DNA from: Erigeron canadensis
Lineage: Eukaryota; Streptophyta; Magnoliopsida; Asterales; Asteraceae
Assembly (NCBI RefSeq): GCF_010389155.1
Contig: NC_057769.1
Span: 11,532,735-11,596,734, forward strand
DNA length: 64,000 nt
Reading direction: 5' to 3'
A program made the position numbers and the translations under genes. The notes under the pieces are model-generated. The model saw nothing but the letters and a program-made list of their open reading frames with translations, had not been told where the DNA came from and made no database searches. Of the stretch, positions 54,456 to 64,000 are shown in pieces (the first letter of the stretch is position 1; each line of letters opens with the position of its first letter).

Positions 54456-55194
54456 TCTTTCTTATATGCATAAGTACATATTAATGTATGAAATAATATA
54501 TATAGGATATATCTTGATTATAATAATACATACATACATTAAATATATCTAATTGATAATGTCATTAGTTTAGTTATATATTTTATTTATATTATATTTT
54601 AATAAGCTATTGTCGGTAAGTTTTACAATAAAAATAATATAAATAAAATATTGATATACATATATATATATATATATATAAATTTGTATTAATTCAAATG
54701 TTGTAAACTCTTTAATTTTTAGTTATATTTTTTTTTATTATATAGAACAATAAAACATCAATTATTTTTAAGTTGATATAAAGTGTAAAGTGATGATAAA
54801 GAAACAATAAAGTGTAAGCTAATTTAGATATGTGGTAATTTAATTAGTTTTGTAAAATAGAGATTTGTAATGAACTACTCGATGTTGATTTTGTGTAATG
54901 AACTTTAATTTCAATCTCTAGTTATTATTAAATATATTTTGGTATATGTGTCAATCATATAAGTGGCCTATCATATACCACGTTGTTAGCTTTTGATTAC
55001 TATATATCCAATAACATATTATAGGGCCTAATAAATTACAGTAACAATTTATAGGCCTGAAGCATAGTAACATACAACAGAATTCCCAAAGTTCTATACA
55101 TTTCCAAACATAATTCGAGCTTTAACTTAAAAAACATAATACAATGTCACTAACATTACTTATTTATCACCTATTCATTAGGGAACTTTTTACA
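54456..55194. other. AT-rich 3' flank of the receptor-like protein gene
   Basis: No gene is seen. An (AT)n tract lies at about 54660-54680. The last few hundred bases should include the RLP 3' UTR. Confidence 0.4.
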
Positions 55195-58100
55195 TTAGCC
55201 GCACTTTTGAATAATACCACAAAACATATACCACATACCGTTCAAGAAAGAAAAATACTTAATCCTCCAAGAAGGGCTAACTAACAATGGTGCCAAAACT
55301 AACCAAAATCCAGCACCAAATCCACATAATATGCTAATCAACAAGCCCCAATTTCTTCCACGTGAACCATCATCACCTTCTTCTTGGTCTCTCGCATCCG
55401 GGACATCTATTATGCAACGCTTAGTGACTGGATCGCCACAAAGATTGTTGCCGTTGAAGCTAGACTCGTCGAAACCTTGAAGCTGTGTGCTTGATGGTAC
55501 TCTTCCGGTCAAATTGTTGTAGGAAACGTTGAAACTACTCAAAAAATTCAAACGGGACAAGCTCATAGGAAGTTTCCCGGATAGCTGGTTGAGAGAAATA
55601 TCGAAAGATTCAAGTGATTTCATGTCTCCAATCTTGTTTGGAATTTCTCCTGTCAATTGATTTCTTGACAAATTCAATGATTGTAATGCATGAAGGGACA
55701 TTAGCTCACCAGGAATGTGTCCTGACAATTTGTTACTAGAAAGGTCCAATATCATCACTAAACGAAGTATAGTGCTATATTCTTCTTCCCGTCCCTTTGT
55801 CACCAACGAGGCACTACCCAAAAGATCCGTGCCAAGTATGGATAAGGTAAAAATTCGACCGCTTAAAGTAGTTTCATTCCCTGAGAGGACACTGAATTTG
55901 TCGAAACATTTTGGAATATTACCTGTTAGATTGTTATGAGAAAGGACTAGAATTTGAATGGCGGTAAGACCACATAGCTCATGAGGAATATCCCTATCGA
56001 ATTTGTTAAAACGAAGGTTTAGAATCCTCAAACTTAAGAGTTCTTTACCCACCCATGATGGAATCCTTCCAAAAAGTTCATTTCTAGCAAGTTGAAGAAT
56101 CTCTAAACTAGCCAAGCTGCGAAGAGAACCCGGTAAGCTTCCAGAGAGCTTGTTGTTGCACAAGTTTAATGTTCCAAGAGAAAATAAAGATCCCAAAGTT
56201 GCTGGAATCACACCTGACAAATTATTGTTCTCCAAGCTTACAAATGACAAAGTTGGCCAATTCAACCAACAATCTGGAATGACACCCGAAAGTTGATTAT
56301 TGGCAAAATTCAGTAATTCAAGACTTTCCCCACTATTGAGACACAAAAAATGATGCATGGATCCTGTAAATAAGTTATTTGATAGATCCAACTTGTGTGC
56401 CAGTGAATTCTTTGAAAGTTTAGGCAAACTCCCACTGAAATTGTTTGAACTTAAGTCAATAACCGAAAGCTTAGCAGGGATGCTAGATAATCTTCCTTGG
56501 ATATTATTTTGTGACACATTGAGTTCTTGTAGATTTGAAACTGATGTCCAGAATTCATCGGGGATGGTCGATGAAATATTTGTGTTGCTGATATCTAAGG
56601 TTTCTAAATTTCTCTGAAACTTTAGCCACATTGGAAATTGTGAACCTAGATCCCAATAGCTTATACCCAAAATTTGTAGCTGAAATGAAGGAACCCAGGT
56701 TGCATTGTGCGGCTTTAGGGACAACTTATTACGTGCTGCCCAAAATACTCTTAATTTGTCTAGTTTTTCAAAGTGAGCTTCAGTTACTACACCGGTTAGC
56801 AGATTATAAGATAGACCGAGAAAAGTCAAGTTAGAAAGTACACCAAGGCTAACAGGAAGGCTACCATTCAGTTGGTTATTACGTAGATCTAAAGTCTCTA
56901 ATGATAATAATTGTCCAACTGAGTTTGGAATTGAACCAGAAATTAGATTCTCTTTGATTAATAATGACCTCAAAAACGATAATCTTCCTATTGAATCGGG
57001 TAGATGACCAGACAGACCTGAGAAAACAAGAGATAATGACTCCAAACGGGGTGATTTGCACTCTAAAATACTCTCAAGAAGAGACGTAAAACTCACATTT
57101 TGAAAATTGTTACCCGAGAGATCTAAACGTCGCAAATTGCAAAGGTAACCAAATGATCTGGGTATTTCTTTAGTGAGTAGATTTTGTGACATATCAAGGC
57201 TCTGAAGTGAAGTCAAATTTTGCAGGGACGCTAAAACAGGGCTTGTAAGACCGCAAAATTGAATTTCTAATGAAATGAGATTACTACCTATACTAGACAA
57301 CTCCTTTAAAACTAATGAAGAATTTATAAAATCGTTTCCAGATACATGAAGAACCTGAAGAGAAGTTAGGTTATGAAAACTATGCATACTACTCCCAATA
57401 TGTCCATGAAAATTACACCGACTTAATTCCAACGAAACTAGACTTGATATACTGAAAATCCACATAGGTACGGAACTATTGTCAAAATAGTTATCAGAAA
57501 TATCAAGCAAGGAAAGGGATGTCACATTAAGACTAGAAACATGCGGATATACGTTTGTGAGTTGACAGTTAGACATATGAAGTTCTACCAAAAAAGGAAG
57601 TGTGTTGATCACCTGAAGCCAATTGACCGCTTTGCTAAGGTCTACGCCACTCATATCCAAATGACGCAACAAGCGTAGATTAGACAACCACTTCACGTTT
57701 ACCATGCTAGTCAATTCAGACCCATAACTATCATCATAAAAACTACCAAGGGAAAGGACTTCTAGTCGAGAAAGATTCCCGATTTGAGGAGGGATAATTC
57801 CACCAAATCTTGAACTTGAGATGTTAAGATATCTCAAGTTTTGAAGAGAACCCAAGAAGCTAGGAACATTAATTTCTGAAAAATTATTGCAACTCAAGTC
57901 TAGATACTTGAGCATTTTTAGCTTCATGAGGGATGAACTTATATCCCCACCTAAACTATACTTTGAGATTTCATCATATTCTTTTGTAGTACTATAATCT
58001 TCAACACGACAATTACCACCGGCTCCACGAAGATGAATACGATGAACATGACCAGTAATGTTATCACAAACAATCCCCGTCCACTTGCAACAGTCGCGCT

Positions 58101-58281
58101 CTCGACTAGACCAAGAAGCAAGTTGGTCTGCACGATCAATGAGACCGTGTTTGAACTCAAAAAGTGCCCGTCTCTCGACATCTTTGCATAATGCTGCATC
58201 ACTGAAGTTTTTAGAAGATAAACAGAAATGAAATAAATATATAAGTAGGAGGAAGAAAAAATTGCATGATGAAGAAATCAT
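55195..58281 (-). CDS. LRR receptor-like protein (RLP, Cf/EIX-type)
   Basis: Single exon, 1028 aa. The order is a signal peptide (about 1-25, MISSSCNFFFLLLIYLFHFC), an LRRNT cap with paired Cys (ALCKDVERRALFEF, DCCKWTGIVC), then a long array of extracellular plant LRRs (L-x-x-L-x-L-x-x-N-x-L-x-G-x-I-P). A non-LRR island follows (about 820-860, containing LVTKGREEEYSTIL), then further LRRs, a capping CGDPVTKRC and an acidic stretch (DQEEGDDG). One membrane helix (about 977-1001) has the GFGAGFW G-x-x-x-G motif that RLPs use to pair with SOBIR1-type kinases, and a short basic tail follows without a kinase. The family includes surface immune receptors for microbial molecules; the ligand is unknown. 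No frameshift. A TATAAAAT word lies about 43 bp upstream (58324-58331). Confidence 0.92.
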   Translation of the reverse strand: MISSSCNFFFLLLIYLFHFCLSSKNFSDAALCKDVERRALFEFKHGLIDRADQLASWSSRERDCCKWTGIVCDNITGHVHRIHLRGAGGNCRVEDYSTTKEYDEISKYSLGGDISSSLMKLKMLKYLDLSCNNFSEINVPSFLGSLQNLRYLNISSSRFGGIIPPQIGNLSRLEVLSLGSFYDDSYGSELTSMVNVKWLSNLRLLRHLDMSGVDLSKAVNWLQVINTLPFLVELHMSNCQLTNVYPHVSSLNVTSLSLLDISDNYFDNSSVPMWIFSISSLVSLELSRCNFHGHIGSSMHSFHNLTSLQVLHVSGNDFINSSLVLKELSSIGSNLISLEIQFCGLTSPVLASLQNLTSLQSLDMSQNLLTKEIPRSFGYLCNLRRLDLSGNNFQNVSFTSLLESILECKSPRLESLSLVFSGLSGHLPDSIGRLSFLRSLLIKENLISGSIPNSVGQLLSLETLDLRNNQLNGSLPVSLGVLSNLTFLGLSYNLLTGVVTEAHFEKLDKLRVFWAARNKLSLKPHNATWVPSFQLQILGISYWDLGSQFPMWLKFQRNLETLDISNTNISSTIPDEFWTSVSNLQELNVSQNNIQGRLSSIPAKLSVIDLSSNNFSGSLPKLSKNSLAHKLDLSNNLFTGSMHHFLCLNSGESLELLNFANNQLSGVIPDCWLNWPTLSFVSLENNNLSGVIPATLGSLFSLGTLNLCNNKLSGSLPGSLRSLASLEILQLARNELFGRIPSWVGKELLSLRILNLRFNKFDRDIPHELCGLTAIQILVLSHNNLTGNIPKCFDKFSVLSGNETTLSGRIFTLSILGTDLLGSASLVTKGREEEYSTILRLVMILDLSSNKLSGHIPGELMSLHALQSLNLSRNQLTGEIPNKIGDMKSLESFDISLNQLSGKLPMSLSRLNFLSSFNVSYNNLTGRVPSSTQLQGFDESSFNGNNLCGDPVTKRCIIDVPDARDQEEGDDGSRGRNWGLLISILCGFGAGFWLVLAPLLVSPSWRIKYFSFLNGMWYMFCGIIQKCG

Positions 58282-58622
58282 ATTTTTTTTTAATGATGAA
58301 GATCGACAATAACAAATGGTTTTATTTTATACTCACAATAATATTGTATACTTTCCAAATAGACTTCGGTATACTTTGTGAATCTTGGTCTCTTCATCAG
58401 TCTACGCTTTACCATGTTCACACGGAATGAAATGAACAATTTTAGTATATTTTATGCATTTATTTGTTAATGGAAATATTGTATATCAAATATATATTTT
58501 ATTGTACAGTGTACAATCGTGTAAAATATGCATTGTTGTAGATAACTAAAATTTATTGCAGTATATCACTTTTTTTTTAAAGGTGTTTATTGTATACATA
58601 AATTAAACAACAAAAGATCATT
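58282..58622 (-). promoter_or_regulatory. upstream region of the RLP gene
   Basis: A TATA-like TATAAAAT (minus strand, 58324-58331) lies 43 bp before the ATG. The rest is AT-rich with no further motif I can support. Confidence 0.4.
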
Positions 58623-58636
58623 AAGTTAAATCAGGC

Positions 58637-58841
58637 GACCACGGCTTCACAGCTCAGTGGTCATCTAGGTTGGATAGAACTTTTGGATGGCTAGGACGTC
58701 ACTGGTTCGATTCCTGTAAACAGAGGGTTTTCCCAATTTATTTGGGTTTCCTCCTGGAAGGTATTAGGGGATGATCGCGTCGCTGCCACCGATTACAAAA
58801 AGTGGTGCGGTGAGTGATACTATTCGCAGTTAAAAAAAAAA
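58637..58841 (+). mobile_element. tRNA-derived SINE with target duplications
   Basis: Flanked by perfect 14-bp direct repeats AAGTTAAATCAGGC (58623-58636 and 58842-58855). The 5' part looks tRNA-like: A box CAGCTCAGTGGT (58650-58661) and B box GGTTCGATTCC (58704-58714). It ends in an A-tail (about 58832-58841). No coding capacity. The perfect flanks indicate a fairly recent insertion. Confidence 0.88.
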
Positions 58842-58855
58842 AAGTTAAATCAGGC

Positions 58856-59935
58856 AGCAACTTCTAGTGGAATGAAGTTTAACTTAACTTTCCACCAACC
58901 AAAAACCCACATAGGTTCTGTAGCAAGTCCACCACTAGCAAGTCTTTGTGGCTGACACAACATTTTTTCCACTAAATTTATGTAGAAAAGTCCGCCACCA
59001 TGGCACATGGGTCAATTATGGATTTCCATCCACAATCTAATATATAATAAAAGTTAATTTAATCTAAAAGTCATGAATTATAGTACTATATCTACCAATA
59101 TTTTATTTGCCACTTGCAAGAAATTTTTTTATATGAAAAAGAATGTTTTTGAAATTGATATAAAGGGAGGGGGGCCCACAAATGTATTTGACTATTTGTA
59201 AATCAAATATACTTAGGTGCATAATGAAAAAGTACATACATATCGTCAAATTACTTAGACAGTCATATTTAAAGGTATATGTCCAATTTTAGATACGTGT
59301 AAAAAAAATATCCAGTATAGTTATAAGTTTCTTATCAACTAACATGGTTAATAAGAAATAATAATAACCAATCAAATCGTGACGAATATTCTTTAATGGT
59401 TTGACATTTTGTATTAGCGCTTACATTAGCTTTGACTTCTCTTATGAATTCATATTTGTTGAAAGCCTTTTCCGTTGAGAGCTAGTATAATTTATAAGTG
59501 GCTGGAGTAATAGAAGTATGGTGGCCGGGAAAACAAGCAAGCACCTCGAGATGGACCTAAATCAAGGTAAATAACTTGTATGTATGTTGTTCTAGTTCAT
59601 AAGATGAGTCTCAGAACATTGAGATGTCACCGGTCTCATATATATCAACGTTCCAAGCTATCGATCTATAAATGTACCGCACTTCAAATCACATTGTAGA
59701 AATCTTAGAGTGAAAGTTTCATTAGTAGTGATATCGAACAAGACTCGTTACACTCACTGGTGGTCTATAACATTTTACCACATGATACACAAATAAGATA
59801 GAGGTTATTGCTATAGAAATTATATATATTCTACATACAGACTTGGTAAGTACATACAAAAACATGGCTGCCGCCTATTACACCAATGCTTGTACATAGA
59901 GTGGCGATTTTTTTAGTCAAATAAATTGGAGTTTA
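58856..59935. other. intergenic, no gene seen
   Basis: AT-rich; no coding frame or element ends that I can support. Confidence 0.35.
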
Positions 59936-61240
59936 GAGTAGAGGTTATTTGAGAACTAAAAAAAAAAAAAAAAAAAACTGAGAACTTCTCTCTTATCCTT
60001 GGATCAAAAACATTGGATGGATCAAATTAAAAATAAAAAACCCCTCTCAACATTAGAGGGGTATTTTCCCCGGATCTCCCTTTTTTTTCTCTTTCTTACT
60101 TTATTAAATTTATAAAATTCTATCTAATTCATTAAAAAACTTTTATCTCACATACCGTAACTTGTTAGAGGGAAGAAAGGCAATTTCATCATCTTTCATT
60201 AAAGATGCGATTCCATATACTTTTGACGACTTTTTAAATTTCGTATTTTTTCCATCACGTTCATCTTACACATGTGTAAGTTGTTAATTTTTTATGTCCT
60301 ACACATGTGTAAGATGAACCTTTTAGTGGTTTCCACTTGTCCTACACGGGCGGTACCCATACGGCTAAGGGGTTCGCCCGTACCGTATCCAACCACCATC
60401 TCATAGATTGCCGCTCATCAAATCCAAACCATTCCTAAATGTGTCCGGCTTCCAACTCCTTCATAAATGCCTCGAGGTAGCCTACCGAGAAGGGCGAAGC
60501 CCCCTAAACGAGCAACGCCCATTCGACTAAGGGCTACCGCCCATGTCGTATCTAACCACCACCATCTCATGAATCGTTGCCCATCAAATACAAACCATTC
60601 TCAAATGCGTTCGGCTTTCAACCCCTTTATAAATACCTCGAGGTAGCCTACCAAGTAGGGCGAAGCCCCCTGAACGAGCAACGCCTGTTCGACTAAGGGC
60701 TACCACCCGTACCGTATCCATCCGCACTCTAAATCTAAAAGTCGTTGAAAGTATATATGATGACCACTCTAATAAAAGAGGACAAAATATTAAATGAACC
60801 TTTTAGTATTTTCCACTTGTCCAACACATTGTAGGATGAACCGATTTGTGGTTTTTACTTGTCCCACACATGTGTAGGATGAACCTTTTGGTGGTTTCTA
60901 CTTGTCTTATACTCGTGTAAGATGAACGTGATGAAAAAAAAAGTGACATTTAAAAAGTCTTCAAAAGTATATCGAGTCGCATCTTTAATGAAAATGAGCG
61001 AAATTTCGAGACTACCCATGTTTTTTTTTTTCGTTTAACAATATACGTCTTGTGAGATAATTTTCTTTAAAAAAGTAGATATTTTTATTAATTTAATAAG
61101 AAGGGAGAGAAAGAGAGAGAGAGCTGGACAAAATATTGATTTTTCACAATGACAAGCATGTCATTTTTGATCTTGATGAATGGAGAGCTGAGATTGGTTC
61201 TCGCGTCCTTTTTTTTTTAATGGTTCTCAAAATAACTCAC
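59936..61240. mobile_element. 1.3-kb foldback element with GC-rich tandem core
   Basis: The outer arms (about 59936-60350 and 60800-61240) are inverted copies: TTATTTGAGAAC with poly(A)/poly(T), TATACTTTTGACGACTTTTT against its inverse, and CATCACGTTCATCTTACAC. Between them is a 165-bp tandem repeat. No transposase. Part of the arm (TCATTAGAGAGG...ACTTTTGACGA) also occurs near 46.4-46.6 kb. Confidence 0.65.
60355..60720. repeat. about 165-bp tandem repeat (2.2 copies)
   Basis: Words GACTAAGGGCTACC (60525 and 60691), GGGCGAAGCCCCCT and CCTCGAGGTAGCCTACC recur at a spacing of about 166 bp, with a partial copy at the start. It is GC-richer than its surroundings and contains the palindromic GGGCGAAGCCC. 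Confidence 0.8.
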
Positions 61241-63000
61241 TACTCGATAGATAAGCCTACATGTAATTTAAAGTTCCTTTTCTAAAGGTGTAGATATTAC
61301 TCGCATCGGAGAGTCATACGTTAGTCAGTATACAATATTGGAGAAACCTAATCGTAAAATGGTGAAGCGTTACATACCTTAGATAACCAAATGTTGATCA
61401 CGTATGTAATATATGTAATTTAAAGTTCTGGCTTCTCAAACTCGGGCTTCCATGTGAGCAATATGTTTGGAAAATTTATCCAAATGCTAAAATAAATTCA
61501 CATCCATGCATATCGTTACGTACAAACTATGCCTTGACTCGTAGAATTTAAACATAACAAACCTATACAACAAAGTAAGAAGGTTCCTCTTTTACTCATT
61601 CTCTTTCTAGATAAAGGAGATACCATATGCACTTATGCAGTATGCACCCTTCTTTCTCTTTAAAAATTATTTTGATCTACCAATTAAAAAGATGAAAGAA
61701 GTGGTGGTAGGTGGTATCTCATGTTAGCTTTTCTTTTCCTTTTATCTAATACTACATTTTTAACTAGTATCAAATATATAAATATACAAGCCTTATAACA
61801 TTACCAAAATAAGAATATATGCAACTCAAAAACCCTTATAAGTTAAAATGTAAAAATACACTTAAAAAAATCAAAATATTCAAATGTAAATAATGTGAGT
61901 TAAATTAGATACTATGATAATAATCTTAATTGTCAATTAACTAATAATGTTATCTAAGTCTAATTTTATCCTCTCTTAGTTATATATAAATAGACGTGTG
62001 TGGGTTTGTATAGATACATATGGACAAATTAATAAAATATAAAGTGATGAGAAAAGAGAAATGATATTATATATAGTTAACGAGTAGTTCTTATGTTATG
62101 GATTTAAAAAAAAAATGATATAACAAGGTAGAGATGAAATGACAAAACTGAAGGGGTTATACAAAGTTACAAACTAAGGTGAAACCTAAAAATAAATGTT
62201 AACATGAAAAGTTGATGCATTAACACAAAAACACGACATGACATAGCATAAGACAAAAGCACAACATGATATAGCTAAATGACATAAAAGTTATGAAAGT
62301 TATGGAGCCAAAGATCATAAGACCATTTCAATTCCACATGAATGATAACTTGGGACCAGTTTTATTAGAAATACCAGCAACCATAATGTGATCACACCTT
62401 GATTTCTATGAACACAATAGATTTAAAAGTCATATATAAAGCCAAAAACTATAAGATCTACTATATCAATTACATATGAATTATAACCTAGGACCAGTTG
62501 AATTTAAAATACCACCAAAACATAATGTCAACACGCGTCCACGCCTTGAATTCTGTAAGCACAAGAGATAGATACGGCCCCATCTGAATCGAATTGTTAA
62601 TTAAAATTGCCCTCAACACGTCTAAATCAAAACTAACTTTAAAAAAAAAAAATCTCTATTTCTTTCCCCCTCTCCCATCTCCTAATCCATAACTAATCTT
62701 TTATAACACTAAAAAAAAATTAATTGAATGAGAACCTCCTAATCTAAATGTACAATTTGGTACCCACTAATCCCCCAACGAAGCTAGTTAGTATCCTGGT
62801 GAATCTTAACCATAATCTCCTGGTTATCTCAAGTTTTCCTTTGACAAGACTCGAACAAAAAATCCCTTATGAAGTAGCGACTAGTGGCCACAAGGCTATT
62901 ACCCAATGATTAATCTTTTATAACATTCCCAAATCATAACTTGAAATAGTTATGAATTATACATTAAAATCATTATAAACTAAGATATCTCTACATTTAA
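61241..63000. other. AT-rich intergenic DNA, no gene seen
   Basis: No coding frame with recognisable content. CCTCTCTTAGTTATAT near 61971 resembles the 5' end of the Helitron at 32873, but no matching 3' end was found. Confidence 0.35.
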
Positions 63001-63278
63001 CTAACATTTTATCCAAACTGATAATAATCTCTTGTTTCTCATAATTACAATGTGTATCTGAATTATTCATCATATTGCACAAATCATACCCATGGTTTAT
63101 TAATTACACGCTTCATACCTGAACTCACCATTTTCTCACTCAGACCAAAAGTCTGTTACTTGAGTTGTTAAGTGCCCCACATGTCGTACACGTTAGAAGT
63201 ATTTTCGTCATTTTGCATATTTCATCTGAATTACAGGTATGAAATCTATAATTATTATCAATTTGGATAAAATGTTAG
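63001..63278. mobile_element. MITE (278 bp)
   Basis: CTAACATTTTATCCAAACTG at the left is mirrored by AATTTGGATAAAATGTTAG at the right. The interior (CATACCTGAACTCACC, ACATGTCGTACACG) echoes the terminal repeats of the 44884-47298 element, so it may be a deletion relative of that family. Confidence 0.6.
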
Positions 63279-63344
63279 TTGGTGAACTAGATTATATAAT
63301 TAAGCAAGCTAAGAATAAGGTAGTTGTTCATATTAAAAGTAACT

Positions 63345-63595
63345 AACACGGTAACTGTGTTATACAACGGTGGTTGTGGCGGCGACAATGTAGTGGTGGG
63401 GGATGGTTGTTGGTGGTAGAGGCGTCGCCGAGTGGTGTAAATAATTGATATAAAAGTAATTGATGTAAATGGTTAATGAAGATATTTTAAGAGATAAATG
63501 ACCAATAGTGTAATATAATCATTAAGGGTATTTTGGATATTTCCCCCTATTTAACTTTCAACATGGAGGCTATCCTTTTTATAGGATAGTATAGA
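63345..63595 (-). mobile_element. short Helitron-like element
   Basis: On the minus strand it begins TCTATACTATCCTATAAAAA after an A (63595), like the 5' end of the Helitron at 8855, and ends in a CCGCC/CCACC-rich zone with an AACAC...GTGTT hairpin near 63345-63365. The final CTRR is not clear. Confidence 0.5.
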
Positions 63596-64000
63596 TAATC
63601 TATATTTATATCTCCTAGCTGCATGCTCGCGCAATGTGCTGGATGGCGATGATGACGACGACTGGTAGTGGCGGCAATAACGGCGGTTGATGTGCAAAAT
63701 CGAGCTTTAAATTTGTAAAACTAAAACTACCCAAAAACTCACTACTACGCTCTCACGGGCAGTGAACCCGATCGTTTGTAATATAGTTAAGAGGTAAGTC
63801 TGAGTTCGTTCTCAGGGATTGAGAAATGATTAGTTGCTTGTAAAATGGTTTGGAAAACAGGTGTTGCTTTGGAAAAAATCCTCTTGACAAATAAGTAAAT
63901 TGGTTTGCAAAATATTTGCATAAATTTAAAAGAACAATTCAGACAATATAATTAAAAGTCATCCACCTTGACTTCCCTCGACTTTAAATGTGATTGCATG
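63596..64000. other. repeat-like DNA to the window end
   Basis: CCTAGCTGCATGCTCGCGCA followed by GATGGCGATGATGACG at about 63617-63660 resembles an inverted Helitron 3' end. The rest is unassigned. No gene is seen. Confidence 0.3.

Noticed and set aside
62815..62910. tRNA-like B box on the minus strand
   Set aside because: Only an isolated GACTCGAAC-type word; no complete tRNA or SINE structure.

Overview
This is nuclear DNA from a flowering plant. The genes have spliced exons with GT/AG borders, the intergenic DNA is AT-rich, and the window holds plant-specific families (CYP71 P450s, UGT73-type glycosyltransferases, a receptor-like protein) among many plant transposons (Helitron, hAT, CACTA, MULE, Harbinger, LINE, SINE). 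My guess is an asterid, possibly Asteraceae, but nothing in the window proves that. No bacterial, viral or CRISPR feature was seen.

Layout. (1) 0-9 kb: the last exon of an unidentified + strand gene, two LINE fragments, then a tandem pair of minus-strand CYP71-type P450 genes (A, 500 aa; B, 505 aa), each with three exons, separated by a decayed Ty3/gypsy gag fragment. (2) 9-16 kb: a six-exon + strand gene for a YqgF/RNase H-fold protein (178 aa), probably with a long 5' UTR intron holding an 894-bp Helitron. (3) 16-25 kb: LINE and MITE debris, then a five-exon + strand gene for a BAH-PHD chromatin reader of the EBS/SHL type (216 aa). Its 3.3-kb first intron contains a duplication broken by two nested elements. 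(4) 25-45 kb: three minus-strand UGT73-like genes. UGT1 and UGT3 are intact single-exon genes; UGT2 is a pseudogene with two frameshifts. Pieces of the EBS-like gene's 3' half lie before UGT2 and UGT3, so the UGTs appear to have multiplied by duplication of an 'EBS 3' end + UGT' block. A hAT element, a Harbinger-like element and a 2.5-kb MULE were inserted between or within the copies. The MULE carries a nested CACTA element and one exon of a thioredoxin-like gene. (5) 45-55 kb: nested repeats with no convincing gene. (6) 55-58 kb: an intact intronless gene for an LRR receptor-like protein (1028 aa, minus). (7) 58-64 kb: a SINE with target-site duplications, a 1.3-kb foldback element, a MITE and a Helitron-like piece.

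Together: P450s and UGTs are typical consecutive steps of specialised metabolism (oxidise, then glucosylate), and the RLP is a typical surface immune receptor. Two conserved single-copy genes (YqgF-like, EBS-like) lie between the P450 and UGT groups, so this may be ordinary local tandem duplication rather than a coordinated cluster. All exon borders were read by eye from reading frames and splice sites; no alignment or expression data were available.
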